Position numbers and translations under genes: made by a program
The notes under the pieces: model-generated
Told to the model about the DNA's origin: nothing
Seen by the model: the letters and a program-made list of their open reading frames with translations, nothing else
The model's database searches: none
Assembly: GCA_023412665.1 (NCBI GenBank)
Contig: JAEZCA010000042.1
Coordinates: 1 to 64,000 of the forward strand
Direction of reading: 5' to 3'
Length of the DNA: 64,000 nucleotides
Source: Bacillota bacterium
GTDB lineage: Bacteria > Bacillota > Clostridia > Acetivibrionales > DTU013
Shown here: positions 51,296 through 60,367 of the stretch, piece after piece
How positions within the stretch are numbered: position 1 is the first letter of the stretch
How the letters are laid out: every line of letters starts with the position of its first letter

Positions 51296-51982
51296 ATGAA
51301 GCAAGTCACACTTTTGCTCATTGAGGATGAGACGGATGTGCTGGAAATCAACAGAGAATATTTTGAGGGCAAGGGGTACCGGATCGTTTGTGCGTCCACG
51401 CTTTCCCAGGCACGCTTTCAGTTGGAGGAGCACGCCCCGGATCTGATTTTACTGGATGTGATGATGCCGGACGGCAGCGGGTTTGACTTCTGCACTGAGC
51501 TGCGGCAAAAAACAAACGCCCCCATCATCTTCCTTACCTGCAGGTATGAAAATGAGAACGTTATAAAGGGTTTAGTAAAAGGTGGCGACGATTATGTCAC
51601 CAAGCCTTATGATCTGGATATTTTGGGTGCTCGGGTCACGGCGCTGCTTCGCCGCAGAGGGAATATGGAGGCGGGGATTTTGGAGCTGCCCCCGCTGACG
51701 GTGGATTTTCTTTCGGGAGAAGCGGTGCTGGGCGGTGTTCGTACTGCTCTGACCCAGAAAGAGCTGCAGCTTTTAGGCTGCTTTGTTATCTATGCGGGAC
51801 AGCGGCTCACCTTTGAAGAAATCTACAGCCGAGCATGGGGAGAGCCTAGCCCTGGCGTGTCCGTCACGGTCAAGGCCCATGTGTCCAATCTGCGCAGGAA
51901 GATGAAATTCGATGAAAACGGCTGGTTCGAGCTCTCCAGTCCCCGAAAAAACGAGTATATATTCAGTAAGGTGCGGTATTAA
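51296..51982 (+). CDS. OmpR-family response regulator
   Basis: 228 aa. Receiver domain with the acidic pair in LIEDETDVLEIN, phospho-acceptor Asp in LILLDVMMPDGSG (near residue 52), Thr/Ser in FLTCRYE and Lys in VTKPYD. C-terminal winged helix with LTQKELQLLGCFV, LTFEEIYSRAWGE and VKAHVSNLRRKM. Long G-rich site (GGAAGGGGGGG) before ATG. The stop overlaps the inverted histidine kinase remnant. With no intact kinase nearby it is an orphan; divergence from the DUF2442/S-layer genes suggests it controls them. Confidence 0.92.
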   Translation: MKQVTLLLIEDETDVLEINREYFEGKGYRIVCASTLSQARFQLEEHAPDLILLDVMMPDGSGFDFCTELRQKTNAPIIFLTCRYENENVIKGLVKGGDDYVTKPYDLDILGARVTALLRRRGNMEAGILELPPLTVDFLSGEAVLGGVRTALTQKELQLLGCFVIYAGQRLTFEEIYSRAWGEPSPGVSVTVKAHVSNLRRKMKFDENGWFELSSPRKNEYIFSKVRY

Positions 51983-52127
51983 TCCATGACGGGCAAGGTG
52001 AAGAAAACGGAGGTTCCGTGCCCTTCTTCACTTCCAATCCAAATGGTGCCGCCGTGTTGTTCTATAATATACTTACAGATGTATAATCCCAAGCCGGTGC
52101 CGGTGTCTTTACCGTCACCGGTTTTTG
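51979..52127 (-). pseudogene. Histidine kinase remnant (HATPase C-terminal end)
   Basis: Minus-strand frame of about 48 codons ending at 51979: TGDGKDTGTGLGLYICKYII, EQHGGTIWIGSEEGHGTSVF, FTLPVMD. This is the G2-box end of a sensor kinase. All earlier parts (sensor, DHp, N and G1 boxes) are missing; the frame breaks down near 52127, shortly before a repeat copy at 52198. Orientation is opposite to the response regulator, so this piece was inverted or came from a convergent gene. Confidence 0.82.
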
Positions 52128-52197
52128 CTTATCTATTATATTTCTTTTTTTAGGTGTTTTCCAGATGAAGAAATATTAGGCTGATAAATGTGTATGG

Positions 52198-52255
52198 TGA
52201 ATTCATTTCGCCCGTAGCGAGGGGGTATGGGGGCTTACCCCCATTGGAAATTGAA
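52198..52255 (+). repeat. Partial copy of the 220-bp element
   Basis: The last ~58 bases of the 18435 unit recur with one difference (CTTACCCCC for CTTGCCCCC): GAATTCATTTCGCCCGTAGC and on to CCATTGGAAATTGAA. The remaining gap 52128-52299 is AT-rich with no gene. Confidence 0.88.
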
Positions 52256-52299
52256 AGCAGGGTGAGGTATTAGCCAATGTCCGGCAGGGTGGAGAGAAA

Positions 52300-52332
52300 T
52301 AGAAAGGCCGCAGAACCTAAAATCCTGCGGCC
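52300..52332 (-). terminator. Terminator of pckG
   Basis: Minus strand: GGCCGCAG, loop, CTGCGGCC, then TTTCT; 47 bases after the pckG stop. The T tail is short. Confidence 0.65.
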
Positions 52333-52378
52333 AAATTTCAAACATTATTTTTGCTTATAACGAACGAGGCGGGATATA

Positions 52379-54169
52379 TCAGTCTTTGAGTCTCTCTTCA
52401 AGAGCATCGAGCTGTGTATACAGTTCCTTGGGCATCTTTTCGCCGTATTTTGCGTAATGCTCCTTGATGGATGCAGCTTCCTTGAGCCACTCGTCCTTAT
52501 TGATCTGCAGAAGCTCAGCCATATCGGATTCAGATACATCCAGTCCATTGGTGTCGATGGCGTCTTCGGTCGGCATATATCCGATAGGAGTCTTGACAGC
52601 CTTGCCTTTGCCGGAGACTCTTTCAATGACCCATTTCAAAACACGGCTGTTTTCGCCGAAACCGGGCCACAGCCACCTTCCGTTAGCATCCTTGCGGAAC
52701 CAGTTAACGTAGAAAATCTTCGGAAGCTTGTCAGCAGTAGTCTTTGTGCCTATATCAAGCCAGTGCTGCAGATAGTCGCCTACATGATAGCCTATGAACG
52801 GCAGCATTGCGAACGGATCGCGGCGAACCTGACCAATATTGTCGGAAATTGCGGCTGCTGTTATTTCAGAGCCCATTATTGAACCCATGAAAACGCCATG
52901 ATTCCAGTCGAAGCTCTCATGGACCAGTGGTATTGTGCTCGGACGGCGTCCCCCAACGAGTATTGCCGAGATCGGCACTCCTTTTGGATCTTCCCACTCA
53001 GGTGCGATAACAGGACACTGACTTGCGGGAGCAGTAAAGCGGGCGTTCGGGTGAGCGGCTTTATCCTTTGAAGCGGGGGTCCAGTCATTGCCCTTCCAGT
53101 CTATCAAATGGTCGGGAGCATCAGTGCCTATGCCTTCCCACCATACATCACCGTCATCAGTCAATGCAACATTGGTGAATATTGTGTTTTTTTCGCAGCT
53201 ATGCATTGCATTCGGGTTCGAATCCATCGATGTTCCGGGCGCAACGCCGAAGAAGCCTGCTTCAGGGTTGATGGCGTAAAGACGTCCGTCTTGGCCGAAT
53301 TTCATCCATGCTATATCGTCGCCGATTGTGTCGACCTTCCAGCCCGGAATTGTCGGTATCAGCATAGCCAGATTGGTTTTTCCGCATGCGCTTGGGAAAG
53401 CGCCTGTTATATAGTACTTTTCACCTTCGGGATTGGTCAGTCGAAGGATGAGCATGTGCTCTGCCATCCAGCCCTCATCACGTGCCTGTGCGGACGCTAT
53501 ACGAAGTGCGAAGCATTTCTTTCCAAGCAATGCATTTCCGCCGTAGCCGGATCCATAGGACCATATGGTTCTCTCTTCCGGGAAATGGCTGATGTATTTC
53601 TTTTCGATCGGAGCGCAGGGCCATGAGGAATCCTTTTGGCCCGGTTCCAGCGGAGCGCCTACCGAGTGCAGACAGGGGACAAATTCACCGTCTCCCAGTA
53701 CGTCCAGCACTTCTTTGCCAATACGGGTCATTATACGCATGTTGACAACAACGTATGCGCTGTCAGTAAGCTCTATACCGATCTTTGATATGGGGGAGCC
53801 TATAGGTCCCATTGAGAAGGGTATAACATACATTGTTCTGCCCTTCATGCAGCCCTTGTATAAAGCCTTCATAGTTGCCTTGAGTTCTTCGGGATCGACC
53901 CAGTTATTAGTCGGACCGGCATCTTCCTTCCTCTTTGATGCAATAAAGGTCCTGTCCTCAACGCGGGCAACATCTGACGGGTCGCTGCGGAAAAGGTAGG
54001 AGCCGGGTCTTTTATCCGGGTTTAACGGTGTAGCCATTCCGCTATCAACCATTTCCTGCAAAAGACGACTATTCTCTTCCTCTGATCCATCACACCAGTA
54101 AATTTTGTCAGGCTGACACATATCAGCCATTTCTTTCACCCAATCCAGTAACTTCTGATTCTTTGTCAA
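52379..54169 (-). CDS. pckG: Phosphoenolpyruvate carboxykinase (GTP)
   Basis: 596 aa. It interconverts oxaloacetate and PEP with GTP/GDP. The P-loop is FPSACGKTNLAML near residue 275; other motifs are SYGSGYGGNALLGKKC, IGDDIAWM, INPEAGFFGVAPGT and PISAILVGGRRPSTIPLV (18). TTG start at 54169 after AAAGGAGAG. The GTP form is used by some clostridia in place of the ATP enzyme, and links glycolysis to C4 acids. Confidence 0.96.
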   Translation of the reverse strand: MTKNQKLLDWVKEMADMCQPDKIYWCDGSEEENSRLLQEMVDSGMATPLNPDKRPGSYLFRSDPSDVARVEDRTFIASKRKEDAGPTNNWVDPEELKATMKALYKGCMKGRTMYVIPFSMGPIGSPISKIGIELTDSAYVVVNMRIMTRIGKEVLDVLGDGEFVPCLHSVGAPLEPGQKDSSWPCAPIEKKYISHFPEERTIWSYGSGYGGNALLGKKCFALRIASAQARDEGWMAEHMLILRLTNPEGEKYYITGAFPSACGKTNLAMLIPTIPGWKVDTIGDDIAWMKFGQDGRLYAINPEAGFFGVAPGTSMDSNPNAMHSCEKNTIFTNVALTDDGDVWWEGIGTDAPDHLIDWKGNDWTPASKDKAAHPNARFTAPASQCPVIAPEWEDPKGVPISAILVGGRRPSTIPLVHESFDWNHGVFMGSIMGSEITAAAISDNIGQVRRDPFAMLPFIGYHVGDYLQHWLDIGTKTTADKLPKIFYVNWFRKDANGRWLWPGFGENSRVLKWVIERVSGKGKAVKTPIGYMPTEDAIDTNGLDVSESDMAELLQINKDEWLKEAASIKEHYAKYGEKMPKELYTQLDALEERLKD

Positions 54170-54709
54170 TTTTTAACTCTCCTTTCGGCCGGGTATATTA
54201 ATAATTATTATTACCTTCAAATTTTTTTTCTAGTTAGGGATGTCTAATATGTCCCCATGTTATCATATGTAGTTGGTTAATTTTTTCACTAGTTATCTTA
54301 ACACATAGTTATGAAATATTCAACAAGTGATTATTCAAAAAATAACTTCGTTACCCTTCAGCCCTAGGCCATAAAAGCATTTGGCAGCGGGCATGTGCTC
54401 TCATATTTCAAATATGCATGAGAAGCTTCATTCCAAGCCTTATGCGTATTGCGGAATTACGTCGGATTAATAAGGTGCAACATGTGTTTACACCTCAAGA
54501 GGGGGCATTGGAGGCTGTCCTTAGGATATTTGTCCGGAACTGCTTATGGATGATATAAATAACATTTTGCAATTTTGAAATATGAATCCTGCAAAATGGT
54601 ATTAGTGAAAAGTATTTGTTTCAATGATAAATCACCGTAATCTATAGCATAGAACTCATTTTTATGGAGATAGTTTGAATAAACACATAAATAGCTGGGA
54701 GATGAAAAT
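54170..54709. other. Gene-free gap upstream of pckG
   Basis: 540 bases between pckG (minus) and a small plus-strand gene. 54186-54360 is AT-rich and should hold the pckG promoter. 54361-54545 is GC-richer and shows no frame, no repeat shared with the rest of the window and no RNA motif I can name. Confidence 0.5.
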
Positions 54710-54850
54710 ATGAAAGAGAAAAAAAGAGATAAAAGCTTTGTAAAAGAACCCATTGGTGACCCTGCCTTTTATAATGACCAGATAAGTGCGGATAAGGTAC
54801 CTGAAAAAGCAAAATATGATAAAGAGAAGGAAAAAAGGCGCAAATTATAG
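54710..54850 (+). CDS. Small basic protein of 46 residues
   Basis: ATG at 54710 follows GGGAG by nine bases and opens 46 codons ending at TAG 54848. The product is strongly charged, with Lys/Glu runs at both ends (KEKKRDKSF, DKEKEKRRK) and an IGDPAFYNDQI core. A terminator follows at 54922. Unrecognised; the clean site, frame and terminator support it as a gene. Confidence 0.55.
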   Translation: MKEKKRDKSFVKEPIGDPAFYNDQISADKVPEKAKYDKEKEKRRKL

Positions 54851-54921
54851 CGCTGAAGGCGCAGCAGCAAGAAAAGTTTTCTGCAATCGAGAAATTTTCT
54901 CCTGAAAGATGTAAAGAAAAG

Positions 54922-54959
54922 CACGGGCCGAACAAGTAGCTGCGGCCCGTGTGATTTTT
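54922..54959 (+). terminator. Rho-independent terminator
   Basis: CACGGGCCG, 12-base loop, CGGCCCGTG, then TGATTTTTC; ends the unit of the 46-residue protein. Confidence 0.8.
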
Positions 54960-55045
54960 CGTTTCCCGAATACATATACATAGATTATATGAGATGATGG
55001 TTTGCAATTATGAATCAATCGTATTGTTAATTAAGGAGGGGTCAT

Positions 55046-56818
55046 ATGGTTTCTGCCGCTTCAAAGAAATATCACAGGAATTTCATTATATTTTCGAATG
55101 AGGACAGCGGATATGAGGAAGGAAAAAAACCGTCCGGTCACCTGCTGCTTGAAGTTCGTGACAGAAGGGAGAGGCTCTCGGCTGTCATTCAAAACCTCAG
55201 AAACGGTAACGGCAGGTTTGGTTATGCATTGTATCTTGTTCGGACACACGAAGGTGCGGCGGAATATGTCAGGGCAGGTGAAATCAGTCACTCCGGTGGA
55301 AAGGCTATGCTGGAGCTGGTATTTGAAAAGGGACATATCGATGGAACGGTTTACTCCGTTAATGATTTTGATACATTTGCAGTTTTAGTCGAGACGGAGA
55401 ACAGGGCAGGAGTTAGTGTCACATGCCCGCTGGTGGCTTACCGCAATGGCCGGACGGATTGGCGGAGCGGACTTCGCAAGGCTTTGCAAAAGAAATTCGA
55501 AGCTGATCAGATGCAAATGGTGAACCCAAATAATCAGATATATGAGCCTGCTCATGATACTGCAGCAGGGTATGCGCAAATACCTGACAAGCAGCCTAAT
55601 TACATTTTTCAGTATGAAGGCTATTACCAACCAGAGCAAAAAGCAGAGTACCCGCCGCAATTTGAATATTCAGACCAGTTCGAGCTTGAATATGGTGCAT
55701 GGCCCATGCCTGGAGCCGAGCCAGCCGCAGAGGTAGAAAATCAGCCAGGACCTGTGGAGGCAGGCAGCGAGGCGGAGAATAATTTACAGCTGGAGCTTGT
55801 GGAGACAGGCAATGAGGCGGAGATGAATGTACAGCCGGAGCTTGTGGAGGTGGGCAGCGAGGCGGAGAATAATTTACAGCCGGAGCTTGTGGAGATAGGC
55901 AATGAGGCGGAGAATAATGTACAGCCGGAGCTTGTGGAGGCGGGCAGCGAGGCGGAGATGGAAGTACAGCCGGAGACTGCGGAGGCGGGCAGCGAGGTGG
56001 AAGTCAACGCTCAGATGGAGCCACTGAAGGCAGGCAATGAAGCGGAGGCGGATGATCAAGACGGGATTGCCGATTATACAGATGTAAATGCAATTCAACC
56101 TGAAACAGCCTATAATATTGAACAGACCTACCAGGATGAGTCGGCTGTCAAACCACAGATCGAGCAAGAAAATTCTTGTGCAAAAACCGCCGCGCAATCA
56201 TCAGACAACGACGCTGAAAAATACAAACAACAGGTACAGCAGCCTCCCGGCACAGAATACAAGTATCCTGGCAGTACGGGTAACATTAACACTGAATGTG
56301 TCTATTTAAATGGAAATATCTGCGGGGCAGTCCTTAACAATACAAATACATCCGGACCATGCGGCTCCTGCCGCATAAACAGGCGTGAGGCACCCAGCCC
56401 GATGGAAGTACAGGCTGAAGGAAACCTCAATGGACTGGAAGAGGAGCTTGATAAGAGCTTTGACATATGCGACCCCTTCCACAGCAGGAGAAGTGACTAC
56501 ATATGGTGGAGGGTGACAAACCCTGTAAACCTCAACAACATATTTTACCAGAATAATATAAGATCACCGCTTATGTTCAATCCGGCAGTAATGATGGCTC
56601 ATTATAAATACAAGCACCTGATCATCGGGGTATTCACGCATAAAACAGGTCAGAGATACATCATATGCGGAGTCCCTGGCATGTATATGGTGGATTCCAA
56701 ACCCTTCGGAGAGATGAGCAAATGGGTGCAGGCTGAAGGAAACAGGCAAAGATACGGTGCATTTGGCTACTGGCTTCTTTATATAAATCCAAAGGATGGC
56801 AGGATCATCAACTTCTGA
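55046..56818 (+). CDS. Large protein with acidic tandem repeats (unknown family)
   Basis: 590 aa after AAGGAGGGG. Residues 1-160 form a globular domain (FIIFSNEDSGY, GHLLLEVRDRRERLSAV). Residues about 230-340 hold seven or so 14-residue repeats on the theme QPELVEAGSEAEN. A Cys-bearing stretch follows (CVYLNGNICGAVL, CGSCRINRRE) and a conserved-looking Trp/Tyr-rich C-terminal domain at about 475-590 (DYIWWRVTNPVNLNNIFYQ, GVFTHKTGQRYIICGVPGMY). No signal peptide. I recognise the layout as one seen in clostridia but cannot give a function. Confidence 0.75.
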   Translation: MVSAASKKYHRNFIIFSNEDSGYEEGKKPSGHLLLEVRDRRERLSAVIQNLRNGNGRFGYALYLVRTHEGAAEYVRAGEISHSGGKAMLELVFEKGHIDGTVYSVNDFDTFAVLVETENRAGVSVTCPLVAYRNGRTDWRSGLRKALQKKFEADQMQMVNPNNQIYEPAHDTAAGYAQIPDKQPNYIFQYEGYYQPEQKAEYPPQFEYSDQFELEYGAWPMPGAEPAAEVENQPGPVEAGSEAENNLQLELVETGNEAEMNVQPELVEVGSEAENNLQPELVEIGNEAENNVQPELVEAGSEAEMEVQPETAEAGSEVEVNAQMEPLKAGNEAEADDQDGIADYTDVNAIQPETAYNIEQTYQDESAVKPQIEQENSCAKTAAQSSDNDAEKYKQQVQQPPGTEYKYPGSTGNINTECVYLNGNICGAVLNNTNTSGPCGSCRINRREAPSPMEVQAEGNLNGLEEELDKSFDICDPFHSRRSDYIWWRVTNPVNLNNIFYQNNIRSPLMFNPAVMMAHYKYKHLIIGVFTHKTGQRYIICGVPGMYMVDSKPFGEMSKWVQAEGNRQRYGAFGYWLLYINPKDGRIINF

Positions 56819-56911
56819 TGGTGGTTCCCCCTGTATAGAAAGCCAGCTGCATCAATAGTGATGCAATCGGTCAGCAGCAATTGTAGACAGTCGGGCAGTT
56901 ATCCTATGATG

Positions 56912-56951
56912 AGCGCGAAAGTTTTTGTCATGAGAACATTCGCGCTTTTTA
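56912..56951 (+). terminator. Rho-independent terminator
   Basis: AGCGCGAA, loop, TTCGCGCT, then TTTTATTTC; ends the repeat-protein gene. Confidence 0.85.
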
Positions 56952-57101
56952 TTTCAAACCGATAAACTATTTTGCGTATAGATGCGTATATAGTATGTAA
57001 CTCAACTTACTTCACGAGTTATGTAAAGAATTTGCTATACTACTAAGATGGTATATATGGTAAAATATTTAGGAACGCCGATTGAACGGAGGTGATACTC
57101 T

Positions 57102-57977
57102 CTGCTGTACGTATTTATCGGTTGTCTGGCATTCGGGGTGTTTTATTCAGCTGTATCATTCCTGCTGGGCGGTCATGGAGACCACAGCCACGACGGTGGC
57201 ATCGACCATGGCGCAGACATAGGGCATGACATCGGCGCAGGCCATAGTTTGGATATAAGCCATGATATCGGTGCAGACCACGGTGTGGATATAGGTCATG
57301 GCATAGATGCAGGCCATGGAGCAGCCGGCGCTGATGCGGGCCATGACGGAACACACCATGCATCCCATGGCGACGACGCTGATTCGCCTTCGCCTTTTAA
57401 CCCATTGGTCATAGCCAGCGCCATAACCACCTTCGGTGCGGTAGGGCTCATATCCATGACAGGCTTCGGACTCGACGGCCTGATGAGTACTATCGTTGCG
57501 CTGGGATTTGCAGGTGCGATAGGGGTTGCATTGTTTTTCGGCGTAGTAAAGTTTATGTATGGATCCCAGTCGAATTCGGTATTTTCCCTTGATGATCTTA
57601 TCGGATTTGAAGCAGAGGTTATTACACCGGTTCCTGAAAAAGGACTTGGAGAGATAGCATATAAAGCAAATGGAATAAGGTCCACTCTCACAGCCAGATC
57701 ATTGGACGGAGAGGCGATTAAAAGAGGCGCCGAGGTCATAATCAGGGAAATAACAGGAAGTGTCGCATTGGTGCAACAAAAGCTGACTCTTGATGACATT
57801 GTTTTTGACAATCTTCCCGAAACCAGCTGGGAGGACCGGGAAAACGGGGGCCCAAATGGTCCGGAGGATACGGATAGTCCTGCAGATGCGGCAGATATTG
57901 AAGATCAGGGGCACACAGGGAATCTTGGGAATACTGATAACGGAAAACCACGCAGAAATGCTGGAAATAAAAATTAA
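57102..57977 (+). CDS. NfeD-like membrane protein with His/Asp-rich insert
   Basis: 291 aa from a CTG at 57102; GGAGGTGAT at 57088-57096 fits CTG 57102 or 57105, while the first standard start (GTG 57138) is 45 bases from any site. The first helix (LLYVFIGCLAFGVFYSAV) is complete only with the CTG start. Residues about 27-90 are His, Asp and Gly rich in DIGHDIGA-type repeats. Two more helices follow (about 100-155), then an NfeD/OB-fold domain (LDDLIGFEAEVITPV, GSVALVQQ). It lies 15 bases before flotillin, the usual YuaF-YuaG pair of membrane microdomains. The His-rich loop may bind metal. Confidence 0.75.
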   Translation: MLYVFIGCLAFGVFYSAVSFLLGGHGDHSHDGGIDHGADIGHDIGAGHSLDISHDIGADHGVDIGHGIDAGHGAAGADAGHDGTHHASHGDDADSPSPFNPLVIASAITTFGAVGLISMTGFGLDGLMSTIVALGFAGAIGVALFFGVVKFMYGSQSNSVFSLDDLIGFEAEVITPVPEKGLGEIAYKANGIRSTLTARSLDGEAIKRGAEVIIREITGSVALVQQKLTLDDIVFDNLPETSWEDRENGGPNGPEDTDSPADAADIEDQGHTGNLGNTDNGKPRRNAGNKN

Positions 57978-57992
57978 AAAGGGGGATTTGTA

Positions 57993-59453
57993 ATGGATGT
58001 TCTAATACCCATCGTGATCGCAATTGTTCTTGTCATTGTCATCTTCATACTTATTTCTGTATTTGTAGGAAGATATGTCAAGGTCGGTCCGGATGAGGCG
58101 TTGATAGTTTCAGGACGTAAGAAGAAGCTTTCGAACGGCCAGGTGGTAGGTTTCAGGATAGTTAAGGGCGGTGCTACATTTGTATGGCCCATACTTGAAA
58201 TATCAAAAACCATATCACTCAGAACAATGCCGCTTGATGTAAACTCCAGCGCATACACATCACAGGGTGTTCAGGTCACTGTTGACGGTATTGCGCAGGT
58301 AAAGATCGACTCCACCCAGGAAGCTATAGCAACAGCAGCGGAACAGTTCCTTAGTCTGAAGGAGGATGAGATCAGGAGGATCGCTACCCAGACCCTTGAA
58401 GGACATCTCCGTTCCATAGTCGGTAATCTTACTGTTGAAGAAATCAACCAGAACAGGGACGCATTCGCCCAGAAGGTTCAGGAGCTTGCAGCAGGTGACC
58501 TGGCCAACATGGGCTTGAAAATAATTTCGTTCACGATCAGAGAAATAGCTGATAAAAACGGATACCTGGAAAGCCTCGGTAAGGCACAGATCGCAAGAGT
58601 GCAGAGAGATGCCGTCATTGGCCAGGCTGAAGCAAAGAGAGACGCCGACATCAAGAGCGCTGAAGCAATGCAGGCAGGCCAGACAGCCAAATACCTGGCT
58701 GAGACCAAGGTCGCAGAAGCAAATAGAGACAAGGAAATGAAGATGGCTGATTATCAGGCATCCATCAATGAGAGAAAGGCTGAATCCGACCTTGCATACG
58801 ACAAAAAGAAATATGTAATTGAGCAGGAAGTCCAGAAGGAAGCAATGCAGGTCGAAATCATAAAGAAACAGAAGGAAATCGAACTGCAGGAACAGGAAGC
58901 TCTCAGAAAAGAGAAGGAACTGGACGCCATGATCAGGAAGCCTGCCGATGCTGAGAAATACAGGACGGAGATAGCATCTGAGGCTGACAAGATCAAAAAG
59001 TCAAAGGAAGCGGAGGGCCAGTCATTTGCCATCAAGGCGGAAGGCGCGGCAAAAGCTGAAGCCATCAAACTGGCAGGTCTTGCCGACGCTGATATAATAA
59101 GGGCAAGAGGTGAAGCTGAAGCTGATATAATAAGGGCAAAGGGCCAGGCTGAGGCCGAAGCTCTGGCAAAGAAGGCTGAAGCCTACAAGCTGTTTAATGA
59201 TGCAGCTATAGCACAGATGGTAATTGAAAAGCTGCCTGAGATAGCTTCCGCTATATCGCAGCCGCTGTCAAAGACCGAAAAGATAGTCATGATCGGAGAT
59301 TCCGGCGCTTCAAAGATCACAAAGGATATCACCAATATCATGGCTCAGCTGCCTGAAACAGTAAAAGGTCTTACTGGAGTAGATATAACAAACATACTGA
59401 AAAACTACGCCGGGGGCAATGAAACAAAGGCGCAGGACTCAGGTGAACAATAA
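57993..59453 (+). CDS. floT: Flotillin
   Basis: 486 aa SPFH protein. N-terminal hairpin or helix (about 4-24), SPFH domain (VGPDEALIVSGRKKK to about 200), then a long Ala/Glu/Lys coiled coil (about 205-400, with repeats such as AEADIIRA and KAEAIKLAG), and a C-terminal DITNIMAQLPETVKGLTGVD tail. Organises membrane microdomains with the NfeD-like partner upstream. GGGGG before ATG. Confidence 0.95.
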   Translation: MDVLIPIVIAIVLVIVIFILISVFVGRYVKVGPDEALIVSGRKKKLSNGQVVGFRIVKGGATFVWPILEISKTISLRTMPLDVNSSAYTSQGVQVTVDGIAQVKIDSTQEAIATAAEQFLSLKEDEIRRIATQTLEGHLRSIVGNLTVEEINQNRDAFAQKVQELAAGDLANMGLKIISFTIREIADKNGYLESLGKAQIARVQRDAVIGQAEAKRDADIKSAEAMQAGQTAKYLAETKVAEANRDKEMKMADYQASINERKAESDLAYDKKKYVIEQEVQKEAMQVEIIKKQKEIELQEQEALRKEKELDAMIRKPADAEKYRTEIASEADKIKKSKEAEGQSFAIKAEGAAKAEAIKLAGLADADIIRARGEAEADIIRAKGQAEAEALAKKAEAYKLFNDAAIAQMVIEKLPEIASAISQPLSKTEKIVMIGDSGASKITKDITNIMAQLPETVKGLTGVDITNILKNYAGGNETKAQDSGEQ

Positions 59454-59505
59454 ATAGTCAAAAAATATTAAAACATATTCTTTTTTGGCGAAATATAGTA
59501 TAATG

Positions 59506-59550
59506 TAAGGAGACGTTTCCAGAATCAATTTTTTGGAAACAGTCTCCTTA
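59506..59550 (+). promoter_or_regulatory. Long stem-loop in the zapA leader
   Basis: TAAGGAGACGTTTCC (59506-59520) and GGAAACAGTCTCCTTA (59535-59550) pair over 15 bp with one bulge. TATAAT at 59499-59504 lies just before it, so the stem would be at the very 5' end of the zapA transcript. It may also end the flotillin transcript, though no T tract follows. Confidence 0.5.
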
Positions 59551-59621
59551 TAAATTGCCTCTAAGATGCGCATAGTTATCATAAGTCGTATTCGGATTAC
59601 GCCGAAAGGATGCTGATTGCA

Positions 59622-60032
59622 TTGACTGCCAAAAACAAGGTTGAAATTAGGATTGCCGGCAAGGATTACTCTATTGTAGGAACAGAGTCGGTAGAGTATA
59701 TACATAGAATAGGACTCTATGTAGATAAAAAAATGACAGACATAATGAGAACCAGCAATAAGCTAAGTACTTCAATGGCTGCTGTCCTGACGGCAATAAA
59801 TGTTAGTGATGATTTTTTCAAGTGCTATGAATCCGAGCAGAATCTGAAAAAAGAACTAAAGAAAGCAGCAGAGCAGCTGGAAAAGCTAAAGGAAGAAAAT
59901 AAGGCCCTTCAGCAGGAGAACAAAGCATTGAACAGCCAGAATGCCGACTTCAAGCTGGAATTGGCAAAAAAGGAAACAGAGATCAGAGAGGTGCGCATTT
60001 CACTGGACAAAGCGGAACGCGCCAAAGAATAG
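59622..60032 (+). CDS. zapA: Cell division protein ZapA
   Basis: 136 aa. VEIRIAGKDYSIVGTESVEY is the ZapA head, followed by KKMTDIMRTSNKLSTSMAAV and a coiled coil to the end (about 75-130, LKEENKALQQENKALNSQ). Bundles FtsZ at the division site. TTG at 59622 is spaced from AAAGG better than ATG 59610. It precedes a U32 peptidase family gene, a common pairing in Firmicutes. Confidence 0.92.
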   Translation: MTAKNKVEIRIAGKDYSIVGTESVEYIHRIGLYVDKKMTDIMRTSNKLSTSMAAVLTAINVSDDFFKCYESEQNLKKELKKAAEQLEKLKEENKALQQENKALNSQNADFKLELAKKETEIREVRISLDKAERAKE

Positions 60033-60094
60033 GGTCTGACGAAATGGACCCGATCCGGGACAGGTATGGTATAAACCAAAGAATACTATCAGCC

Positions 60095-60129
60095 GCTTTG
60101 CATGGGGGCTTCCCTGCAGAGCGTTTTTT
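60095..60129 (+). terminator. Terminator after zapA
   Basis: GCTTTGCATGGGG pairs with CCCTGCAGAGC with one mismatch, then GTTTTTTATG, 62 bases after the zapA stop. Confidence 0.7.
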
Positions 60130-60283
60130 ATGTTTCGCAGCAAAAATATACAGATATATACGAAAGCGAATGATGTCCACCTTTACAGGCGGCGGGCATC
60201 CATAACTGAACGAATATATATATTTCCGGCTTGGGTATGGGCGCTAAATGGGTTATTATATAGATAGAGCAGTTTTTTTTGAG

Positions 60284-60341
60284 GTATAGTATATACTAAA
60301 CTGAGTAAATGTATATTCAGTCTATGCTTACTGAATACATT
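60284..60341 (+). promoter_or_regulatory. Palindromes upstream of the U32 gene
   Basis: TAGTATATACTA (about 60285-60296) is self-complementary and contains promoter-like TATAGT. AATGTATATTCAGT (60308-60321) and ACTGAATACATT (60330-60341) form a 12-bp stem with a 2-base bulge. Either could be an operator; the surrounding gap 60130-60367 has no gene. Confidence 0.35.
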
Positions 60342-60367
60342 GCATGCTGACAGAAACGGGAGTATTT

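Noticed and set aside
55746..56050. CRISPR-like repeat array
   Set aside because: The repeats are contiguous 42-base in-frame units without spacers inside a long coding frame.
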